A DNA stretch of 22,484 bases from the NCBI GenBank assembly GCA_016926985.1, contig JAFGNO010000123.1, positions 1-22,484 of the forward strand, read 5' to 3'. The notes beneath the pieces were generated by a model. That model saw only the letters and a program-made list of their open reading frames with translations, was not told the DNA's origin and searched no databases. This document shows positions 14,510-21,700 of the stretch, piece after piece (position 1 is the stretch's first letter; each line of letters opens with the position of its first letter). The translations under genes were made by a program, and so were the position numbers. This stretch comes from Anaerolineae bacterium (GTDB lineage: Bacteria > Chloroflexota > Anaerolineae > Aggregatilineales > UBA3940).

Positions 14510-14783
14510 ACCTGGATTCAGCCTTCAGTTCTTCCAACTGTTTCATCAACCGGGATTTGCGCCTTGATGCTTTATTCGCGTGGATCACGCCCTTGCTGGC
14601 TGCATGGTCCAGTTCTTTCACCGCGAGGCGGATTGCTTCTTCAGCCTCGGTAACATCACCCGATGTCAGGGTCGCGCGCGCCTTTTTATCATAGCTGCGC
14701 GAGCGGGTCAGGTGATACCGGTTACGTATCCGGCGACGCTCATTCCGTTCAATGCGTTTCTTGGCCGATTTGGTGTTTGCCAA
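14508..14783 (-). CDS. rpsT: 30S ribosomal protein S20
   Basis: This is a 91-residue basic protein of the small ribosomal subunit that binds 16S rRNA. It begins (L/M)ANTKSAKKRIERNERRR, the hallmark S20 N-terminus, and ends with the family's helical stretch GVIHANKASRRKSRLMKQL. The start is TTG at 14781-14783, with a perfect AGGAGG (plus-strand CCTCCT 14790-14795) six bases upstream. The ATG at 14804 would add seven foreign residues and lies on the wrong side of the ribosome site. A UUG start is also known for E. coli rpsT, where it takes part in feedback control by S20. It is monocistronic, with its own promoter (14819-14848) and terminator (14437-14460). Confidence 0.96.
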   Translation of the reverse strand: MANTKSAKKRIERNERRRIRNRYHLTRSRSYDKKARATLTSGDVTEAEEAIRLAVKELDHAASKGVIHANKASRRKSRLMKQLEELKAESR

Positions 14784-14818
14784 ACAGCACCTCCTGTAAG
14801 TCATAAGGTCGAGCGCAG

Positions 14819-14848
14819 ATTGTACCAGTCAGGTGCTCACTTGTCCAA
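14819..14848 (-). promoter_or_regulatory. rpsT promoter
   Basis: On the minus strand there is a -35 TTGGAC (14843-14848), an 18-base spacer and a -10 TACAAT (14819-14824). Transcription would start near 14812, leaving a leader of about 29 bases that carries AGGAGG. Confidence 0.65.
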
Positions 14849-14911
14849 AACTCAAGCCGCTGATTTCTCACAAATGGAATAACACTGTTACATACCTGTC
14901 GGGCCAGCCGT

Positions 14912-14919
14912 GCTATACT
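14912..14919 (+). promoter_or_regulatory. Extended -10 promoter of the small membrane protein gene
   Basis: TGCTATACT (14911-14919) combines the TGN extension with a -10 TATACT (14914-14919). No good -35 lies 16-18 bases upstream, as is usual for extended -10 promoters. The leader to the ATG would be about 27 bases. Confidence 0.45.
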
Positions 14920-14952
14920 GTCAGAAGGGAATGTTCTTCGGAGGAATCCACA

Positions 14953-15375
14953 ATGAACCCGCAGGCTGCGCGACGTTTTACGCTGAAACGTCTCTTCTTT
15001 GGCGACACGCTGCTCAACTGGTTCCTGGCCTTTGTGCTGATCATCTTCCCCGGGCTGGTGGATCGCGTGCTGGGACGTGAGCGGCTGGCCCCGCCGCTGG
15101 TCTATATGCTTATTGGCGCGGGCTATCTGCTCTTTGCAGCCTGGCAGACGTATCATGTGGCGCAGAGCCGGCTGGGGGCCCCCGCGCTGTATTTTGCCGC
15201 CGCAATGGCGGAAGGCCCGGTTGTCCTGCTCACCATCATCCTGCTTATGGCTTTGCCCTTCAGATTGGGCTGGCGTATTGTGCTCTGGATAGGCAATATC
15301 TACATGCTGCTCTTGGGGGTCTGGTATATCTACGTGGCGCGAATTTCACCTGAACCCGGACTGTTATCTGATTAA
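14953..15375 (+). CDS. Small four-helix membrane protein of unknown function
   Basis: This is a 140-residue integral membrane protein with hydrophobic segments at about 19-40, 47-65, 76-101 and 108-128. The N-terminus is basic (MNPQAARRFTLKR), which favours a cytoplasmic N-terminus. I recognise no family motif. I chose ATG 14953 because GGAGG (14940-14944) lies eight bases upstream; the longer frame from 14833 runs through the promoter. The gene ends 18 bases before the start of the response regulator, so the two are probably co-transcribed. Confidence 0.75.
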   Translation: MNPQAARRFTLKRLFFGDTLLNWFLAFVLIIFPGLVDRVLGRERLAPPLVYMLIGAGYLLFAAWQTYHVAQSRLGAPALYFAAAMAEGPVVLLTIILLMALPFRLGWRIVLWIGNIYMLLLGVWYIYVARISPEPGLLSD

Positions 15376-15393
15376 TAATTGTGGGGCGTACCC

Positions 15394-15774
15394 ATGCCTG
15401 TTCGTGTCCTGATCATCGATGACGATCTCACCATCCTCAAACTGCTTGAGATGTCCCTGACTGCTGCGGGGATGGAAGTAATGATCGCCTCCATGGGGAG
15501 CACCGGGATCGCGATCTGCCGCGAAAACCAGCCCGATATTGCTGTTATTGACATTGCGATGCCGGACCTGGATGGCTACGCAGTGGTGGACGCAATCCGC
15601 GCCGACGAGGAGAGGGCATCCCGTAGAATGCCGGTGATCTTCCTCACTGCGCATACCCAGCTGGCCCTGCGGGATTACGCCGAGAGGGCCGGGGTGGACC
15701 TCTTTCTCACCAAACCGGTTGATGGGAAAGCCCTCGCTGCTCACATTCACGATCTGCTCAAATTAGCTGAATAA
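15394..15774 (+). CDS. Single-domain response regulator (CheY-like receiver)
   Basis: This 126-residue stand-alone receiver accepts phosphate from a histidine kinase. It has the full active site: acidic cluster DDD (9-11, VLIIDDD), phospho-acceptor Asp53 (AVIDIAMPDLDG), switch Thr85 (FLTAHT) and Lys107 (LTKP). There is no output domain, so it acts by protein contact, for example within a phosphorelay or on a motility or polar complex. ATG 15394 is preceded by GGGG about eight bases away; a TTG at 15379 would add MWGVP and is less likely. No kinase is within the window. It contrasts with the regulator at 13739, whose receiver has lost these residues. Confidence 0.92.
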   Translation: MPVRVLIIDDDLTILKLLEMSLTAAGMEVMIASMGSTGIAICRENQPDIAVIDIAMPDLDGYAVVDAIRADEERASRRMPVIFLTAHTQLALRDYAERAGVDLFLTKPVDGKALAAHIHDLLKLAE

Positions 15775-15848
15775 CCCATCTTTGGGGTACGATAGCCGGG
15801 TTGATAGCAGTCTGTATTGATCCTTTTGCCAGTCTCGTGTGCTGATCC

Positions 15849-17345
15849 ATGACTGAAACACCAACTCTTCCCGGAAGATTTGCCCACATGGTGCTCCGGG
15901 GCGCCGCTTTTCTTGGCGTCACGCAGTATGGGCTGCTTGCTATCGGGCTGGTCAGGACATTTATCCTCGCCCGGATCATCGACCCGGCTTACCACGGTGT
16001 GCTTACCTTTTCGATGGCAACTGTTTCCTTCCTCAGTGTGTTCAGTATGGAGCTTCGTCCCATTGTCCTCGCTGACACCAAAGGAAACCGGGCTCGGCTG
16101 GTCGGGCAGTGGGTCATTGAAACCGGGACGGCGCTCATAGGGCTGCTGCTGGCAGGCATTCTTTGCTGGGTATTTCCCCGCATGGGGATCGCCGAATCCG
16201 GCGAGAGCGTTTGGCCGGTTATTTTCGCCCTGCTGGGCATTCGGCTGGTATTCGGGATAACCTCCACACCGCTCTATATCCTGCACCGGGATATCCGCCA
16301 GGACGTGATTGCGCGTCTGACCCTGGCTGGGACAATTGCCGGGCTGGGGTTGGCCGTGACCATGGCGCTGCTGGGCTACCCGCTGATAGCGCTGGTTGTC
16401 GATACGGCTGTGCCGGTTGTTGTTCTGGGATTAGGGGCCTGGATTGTTGTGCGCTGGAAGCCTGCTGCGCTCTGGGATCGCGACATCATCCGCGATATCC
16501 TGTCCTTTGGTTTCACGCTCTGGACCAGCGGACTGCTGGGCAAGATCACCTTTGATTTTGATGACTGGCTGGTGGGTTTCATAAAAGGGGTCCGGCCAGC
16601 CGCCTTTTATGGTAAAGCTTATTCGCTGGCCAAAATGCCCATGGACGTGTTTGCCGGGGTCATTGGGGGGATTGCCCTGTCGATGTATTCACAGGCTGCT
16701 GCAGTTGGATGCGATGTGCTGACCCGCACCTACCACCTCACGACCTGGCTGCTGATGCGGATAGTCGCCTGGTCGAGCATCGTTATCCTGGCTGCCTCCG
16801 AGGAAATCGTCGCTATCATGCTTGGCCCTGGCTGGGAGGATTCGGCATCCCTGGTGCGCTGGATGTTTCTGTTTGTGCTGGGGCGTCCCCTGTTCCAGAA
16901 TAATGCCCAGCTGCTGACTGCTTTACGCAGAGAGAAAACCGTGCGCACAGCGTATCTGGTGCAGGCCGTATTCCTGCTGGCGGTGGGGCCGCTGGCGGTA
17001 CTGAACCGGGGGGCTGTTGGGGCATCGCTGGCGGTGAGTGGGATGATGGTCCTGGGTGTGATTGCCTCTCACCTGTATGTCCGGCGGGAGATACCATCCC
17101 GTCTGTTTGCCATGTATGCACTCCCGCTGGTGATGACCATCCTGTTATCCCCGCTGATATACGTGCTTGGCACAGTATTATCCACTGGCGTGGTGGTAAG
17201 CCTGCTGGTGAAAGGCGTACTGGCCACAGTCGTATTTGGAGCGGTCATCTTGTTGCTGGAGCGGCGCACCGTCAGCCAGGTAATAGCTCTGGTCAAAGAT
17301 AATTTGCTGAAGAAACAGGGAGATGAGCCATTAACAGGCCGGTAA
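15849..17345 (+). CDS. Wzx-type oligosaccharide flippase (MOP/MATE superfamily)
   Basis: This 498-residue polytopic membrane protein with about 12-14 hydrophobic segments would move lipid-linked sugar chains across the membrane. The N-terminal part GAAFLGVTQYGLLAIGLVRTF, followed by ILARIIDPAYHGVLTF, is typical of the first two helices in Wzx/RfbX-like proteins. FDDWLVGFIKGVRPAAFYGKAYSLAKMPMD, in the middle, is the family's signature region (D.W.VG...G...G.Y..A), and GPGWEDSASLVRWM follows. No glycosyltransferase lies nearby, so it is either an isolated envelope gene or the edge of a scattered set. There is no clear ribosome site before ATG 15849, and I see no convincing promoter in the 74-base gap after the response regulator, so co-transcription is possible. 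Its end overlaps the open frame of the NUDIX gene. Confidence 0.88.
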   Translation: MTETPTLPGRFAHMVLRGAAFLGVTQYGLLAIGLVRTFILARIIDPAYHGVLTFSMATVSFLSVFSMELRPIVLADTKGNRARLVGQWVIETGTALIGLLLAGILCWVFPRMGIAESGESVWPVIFALLGIRLVFGITSTPLYILHRDIRQDVIARLTLAGTIAGLGLAVTMALLGYPLIALVVDTAVPVVVLGLGAWIVVRWKPAALWDRDIIRDILSFGFTLWTSGLLGKITFDFDDWLVGFIKGVRPAAFYGKAYSLAKMPMDVFAGVIGGIALSMYSQAAAVGCDVLTRTYHLTTWLLMRIVAWSSIVILAASEEIVAIMLGPGWEDSASLVRWMFLFVLGRPLFQNNAQLLTALRREKTVRTAYLVQAVFLLAVGPLAVLNRGAVGASLAVSGMMVLGVIASHLYVRREIPSRLFAMYALPLVMTILLSPLIYVLGTVLSTGVVVSLLVKGVLATVVFGAVILLLERRTVSQVIALVKDNLLKKQGDEPLTGR

Positions 17346-17803
17346 AACACAGAAAGCTGCCTCGTGTTATTGCACAGGCGATCATCTGGCGAGGTAGCTC
17401 AATCCTTGTTTCTGAAATCTGCGATCCGGTGGAGCGGCAGGTTTTTTACCGACCCGTCGGCGGGACGGTTGAGTTCGGGGAGCGGGGCGACGAGACCATT
17501 GTCCGCGAACTGGACGAAGAACTGGGAGTCGTGGTTGAGGTTGTCCGGCGGCTTGCGGTGATCGAGAACCTGTTCACCTATCAGGACGTAATGGGCCACG
17601 AAGTCGTGCTGTTTTATGAAGCACGGCTGGTGAATGGGGATCACTACAACGTTGAGGAATTTCCGCGCATTGATCTTGCTCCAGGTGAGCGCCGGGCGCT
17701 CTGGGTACCTGTACAGGATTTTCTGGATGGGAAACAGGTGCTCTATCCGACCGGGATTCTGCCCATCCTATCCTCATCAGGGACAGTTTCCGGCAACCAG
17801 TGA
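17330..17803 (+). CDS. NUDIX hydrolase with non-canonical start
   Basis: This roughly 157-residue enzyme would hydrolyse a nucleoside diphosphate linked to another moiety. The complete NUDIX box runs from G45 (GGTVEFGERGDETIVREL, then DEELGV), matching GX5EX7REUXEEXGU. The first usual start codon is GTG 17429, but starting there would remove a clear first beta strand encoded upstream in the same frame (RVIAQAIIWRGSSILVSEIC). That frame is open back to TGA 17324-17326 and has no ATG, GTG or TTG before 17429. I place the start at ATT 17330, seven bases after AGGGAG (17317-17322), overlapping the flippase stop; CTG 17357 is another option. An ATT start is rare but known (infC). A sequencing error or frameshift near 17326-17333 is an alternative, because ATG 17323 is out of frame by one base. 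The stop at 17801-17803 and the family are secure; the start is not. Confidence 0.75.
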   Translation: MNRPVKHRKLPRVIAQAIIWRGSSILVSEICDPVERQVFYRPVGGTVEFGERGDETIVRELDEELGVVVEVVRRLAVIENLFTYQDVMGHEVVLFYEARLVNGDHYNVEEFPRIDLAPGERRALWVPVQDFLDGKQVLYPTGILPILSSSGTVSGNQ

Positions 17804-17879
17804 TCGATCCTCAGTTGGTTTTATCACAGCCTTTGTCCTGCGAAGCCCGTTAAATCACGCCCGGTGTTCTCTTAAAAGG

Positions 17880-17885
17880 TATAAT
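17880..17885 (+). promoter_or_regulatory. -10 element of rnpB
   Basis: A perfect TATAAT ends six bases before the predicted 5' end of RNase P RNA (17891). No good -35 lies 16-18 bases upstream. Confidence 0.55.
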
Positions 17886-17890
17886 AGAGT

Positions 17891-18283
17891 TGCATCCGAG
17901 TTGGCCGGGCGATTACGGGCGGTTTCTGCTGCCTGAGGAAAGTCCGCGCTCCGCAGGGTACGGTGCTGGCTAACGGCCAGGCGAGGTGACTCGTGGCAAG
18001 TGCAACAGAGAGGTGTATTGCCCGGCTGGCCTACTTTGTAGGCTGCCGGGTGAGGGTGAAACGGTGTGGTAAGAGCACACCGGCATCCGTGGCGACACGG
18101 GTGGCCAGGCATACCCCACCGGGAGCAAGGCCAAGCAGGGACAAGGTGCGGCCCGCACCATCTGAGTTCCGGGTAGGCTGCTGGAGGCGCATGGTAACAT
18201 GCGTCGCAGAGAGATGATCGCACAGGGACAGGCAGTGAGCCTGTTCTGGACAGAACGCGGCTTACAGGCTGGCTCGGATGCAT
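17891..18283 (+). ncRNA. rnpB: RNase P RNA, bacterial class A
   Basis: This is the catalytic RNA that trims the 5' ends of tRNA precursors. Terminal pairing P1 is formed by TGCATCCGAG (17891-17900) and CTCGGATGCA (18273-18282). Conserved core segments appear in the right order: GAGGAAAGTCC (17935-17945), ACAGAGA (18005-18011), GGTGAAACGGTG with the hairpin GTGTGGTAAGAGCACAC (18054-18080), AGAGATGATCG (about 18210-18220) and ACAGAACGCGGCTTA (18250-18264). The length of about 393 bases is normal for class A. No strong terminator follows; a short T-rich stretch is at 18283-18290. Open frames on either strand across this RNA are by-products of its base composition. Confidence 0.95.
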
Positions 18284-18317
18284 TTGGTTTCTCCCAGCTT
18301 CCCCGGACGATAGCTGA

Positions 18318-18346
18318 TTGCTCCTCTACAGGCAGTGGACTATAAT
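18318..18346 (+). promoter_or_regulatory. Promoter of the 135-residue protein/alpha-2-macroglobulin operon
   Basis: The -35 is TTGCTC (18318-18323), the spacer is 17 bases and the -10 is a perfect TATAAT (18341-18346). Transcription would start near 18353, about 24 bases before ATG 18377. This rules out the upstream ATG at 18335, which lies inside the promoter. Confidence 0.6.
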
Positions 18347-18376
18347 ACAGGTATCCTGTTGAGAGATAGGTGGTTG

Positions 18377-18784
18377 ATGAGTACTGGGTCGAAGCTGGAT
18401 ACAATAAAAGACCTTGCAGAAACAGATGAGTTGACCTTGCAGCGCGTTCTGGCGCAGTTGATTTTTGACACATTTGTGAAGGCAATTGTCCGGGAGCACT
18501 ATGGGTTCTTCAATCCATCTCACGCTGCGCTTCATGTGGATGCTGAGAGGGCCGAGCTGTTTGTTGTTGAGAACAGCCGTGGTTTTATGCGCCGGGATGA
18601 TCTGCTCTTTGAATGGTCATGGCAGTTTATTGTAGGCGAAATTTTAGATCTGTCGCCGACTGAGGTTGACACATTTTACATCAGCGGCAATATCGAAGAT
18701 GGCACACCGTTTTTGCATATTTCAGGCAGCACATTGTTGATCGCAAGTGGCAGCCCAGGCCGCAAAGGGGGTTATTTGTTATGA
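18377..18784 (+). CDS. Unknown protein coupled to the alpha-2-macroglobulin gene
   Basis: This is a 135-residue soluble protein I do not recognise. It has no signal peptide, membrane helix or repeat. The first half is helical in appearance (TLQRVLAQLIFDTFVKAIVREHYG), and the second half is beta-like with aromatic residues (FEWSWQFIVGEIL, then VDTFYISGNIEDGTPFLHISG). ATG 18377 has AGGTGG (18368-18373) just three bases upstream, a tight spacing. Its stop overlaps the next start (ATGA, 18781-18784), so translation of the two is coupled. This suggests a role linked to the large envelope protein, perhaps as a cytoplasmic partner or regulator, but that is inference. Confidence 0.75.
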   Translation: MSTGSKLDTIKDLAETDELTLQRVLAQLIFDTFVKAIVREHYGFFNPSHAALHVDAERAELFVVENSRGFMRRDDLLFEWSWQFIVGEILDLSPTEVDTFYISGNIEDGTPFLHISGSTLLIASGSPGRKGGYLL

Positions 18785-21700
18785 GCAAGAGGCTTGTTCA
18801 CACTCTAAACCGGATAACAAAAATGCCTGCCATCCGGTGGGCATTGATTTTTATGGCGCTGGGTATAGTCGCCTGTTCTGTGCCGGGGCTTGCCGGGCAG
18901 TCAGCCGATGAGACAGCTGAGCCGGGGGGCACGCCAACCATCGATGTGGCCCTTTTGCCACCAACCCATCCCAAAGTTGTTCTGCACCGTCCCTATTCCG
19001 GCGAAGAACTTCCTCTGGATGGCAGCATCGACATTTACTTTGACCAGCCGATGGACAGCCTGTCGGTTGAGCATGCACTTTCCATCTCGCCGCCGCTTGA
19101 AGTGGATACAACCTGGGTCGATGATTCCACGCTTCGAATCACACCTGAGCGAGGCCAGTTGAACCGGGCAACCCGCTATACTGTTACCATCAGCACCGTG
19201 GCTACTGCCTCAAATGGGCTGGGATTTGAAGAGGCGGTCAATGTCGAGGTTGAGACGGTTGGCTTTCTGTCCGTCAGCGAGGTCATTCCGGCTGATGGCG
19301 CTGATGCGGTTGAAACCGATGCCGTTATCACCGTGATCTTCAACCGACCTGTTGTGCCCCTGACTACCGTGTCGGGTAGCCCGGAGTTTACCGTTCCGGT
19401 GACCTTCTCTCCGTCAATACCGGGGAGTGGTGAATGGGTAAATACCAGCATTTTTCAGTGGCATCCTTCTGAACCACTGGCAGGCTCAACCACGTACACG
19501 GCATCCGTTCCGGCAGGACTTGAAGACCAGACCGGCGGGCTGCTGCCCGATACCTTTACCTGGGAGTTTACCACCCTGCCGCCGGATGTCATTGCGGTGG
19601 ACCCGGGCAGCGCCTCGGATGTCGAACTTGATACGCCGGTGGTGGTTGAATTCAATCAGCCGATGGACACCGCGTCTGTTGAGCAGGGCTTTTTACTCTC
19701 ATCAGGCGTGGATATTGCAAGCGGGCAGTTTGAATGGAGCGATAACAACCGGACAATGACCTTTGTGCCTTCCGGGCTTCTTCAACTGGGCCGCACCTAT
19801 ACTGTGGTCATCTCGGCTGATGCGCGCAGCGCCAGTGGCAGTGCCCTGCTGGGACGAGAAGTAAGCTGGTCATTCGATACCGTGCTGCCGCCGTATGTAA
19901 CCCAGCTTTACCCGCGTGATGGCAGCGCCAATAACTATGTCTGGGACGGGCTGAAAATTGTCTTCTCAGCCCCCATGGACGAGGATACGCTGGAAGACCT
20001 GCTGGTTGTGACGCCGGCGCTCCCTGACGATGCCTATTTTTACTACAACAGCTATGACTATTCCTGGAACGTCAGCGTCCAGATTGAGCCGTCCGCCACC
20101 TACCAGGTGACGCTGCTGCCAGGCGCTGCCGATCCTTATGGAAACACCATCACCGATCCAGTATCCTGGCAGTTCAGCACCGGTCCGCTGGAGCCCTGGG
20201 TCAGCTTTAACGTCACCGACCTGTACGGCGTCTATGATGCCAGCCGTACAACGGAGCTTTTCCTCCAGCATCGCAACGTCAGCCGGGTCGATTTCACACT
20301 CTCCCGTCTCACGCTGACCGAGTTTGTGAGCCTCTCTGAGTCCTGGTATGGCCTGCGGGATTACTGGCCTAACCAAAACGCTGTGGTGCGCACCTGGTCG
20401 GTGGACGCCACGGCCCCGCTGAACGAGGTAGCCTATACAAGGGTTCCGGTTGTCTCAGACCGGGGTGGCAGCCTTGCGCCTGGCGTGTACCTGCTGATTG
20501 CCGATGCCCCGGAAATCGAGGGCGACCTGCGCCACCTGATGGTGGTAGTCACCGCTAACCTGACCGTGAAGACCAGCCAGGACGAAACCTTTGTCTGGGT
20601 GACCGATCTGCGAACGGGTCAGCCGGTTCAGGGCGCAACCGTGCAGTTGTACAACGATGCTATGACCAAGGTCGCAGAGCAGTTTACCAACCCCGATGGA
20701 ACCGTTATCCTGACCCATCCTCGCCTGGAAAACCTGTGGGAGCGGCAGTATGCGCTGGTTGACAGCGGCGGGGTCTACGCGCTGGCCCGTACGTCCTGGA
20801 CTGAGGGGATTGGGCCCTGGGAGTTTGGCTCAATTGCCACGGATTACAGCCCTCAGCCGTACAGTATGTATCTGTACACTGACCGCCCAATATACCGCAG
20901 CGGGCAGACGGTCTACTTCAAAGGCATCCTCAGGGGAGTAGATGATGTCACCTATTCGCTGATCCCTGATGCGGTTGTCAGTGTCAATATCTATAACAGC
21001 CGGGGTGATCTGGTCTACCTGGAGCATATTCCGGTTAATGAAATGGGCACGGTTAGCGGCTCATTTACACTGGATGCTGAAGCCGACCTGGGCTACTACA
21101 CAATGAACGTTGGCACCGAAGAGCATATTGAGTCACTGGGTTTCCAGGTCGCTGAATACCGCAAACCGGAGTTCCAGGTCACCCTGGAGGCGCTGTCCGA
21201 GCGGGTTGTGTCAGGCGATACTATCGAGGTGACGGTCCGGGCTGAATACTTCTCTGGAGGAGCAGTTGGCAATGCGCCTGTATCCTGGTCGGTGCTGTCC
21301 GATGACTATTACTTCCGGTATTCAGGGCCTGGCCGCTACAGCTTCTACGATTACACCTTTGACTGGTCTTACTGGGACTCCTATTATGGTGGATATGGCG
21401 AACTCATTGCGGATGGCACTGGCACCACCGATGCCAACGGGGAGTTTGTCATCCAACTGCCTGCTGTGCTGGATACTGAGGTTCCCAGCCAGTTATTCTC
21501 AATTGAGGCAGTCGTCGAGGATGTCACCAGCCGGACGGTTGCTGGTCGCACCAGCGTCCAGGTCCATGCCGGGCAGTACTATGCCGGGGTCAGTCCTGAT
21601 AACTTCGTGGGGCAAGCTGGAGAGGTGCTCCCGGCGGATATCATTGTTGTGGATTGGGACAGCACCCCTGTTGCCAACCAGGATGTGTTGGTTGAACTGG

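Noticed and set aside
17855..18485. Open frames on both strands across 17855-18485
   Set aside because: They coincide with RNase P RNA, whose conserved core and P1 pairing are clear, and with the next promoter.
19966..20718. Minus-strand open frames within the macroglobulin gene
   Set aside because: The plus strand carries one continuous frame with recognisable Ig-like and macroglobulin motifs, so these are shadows.
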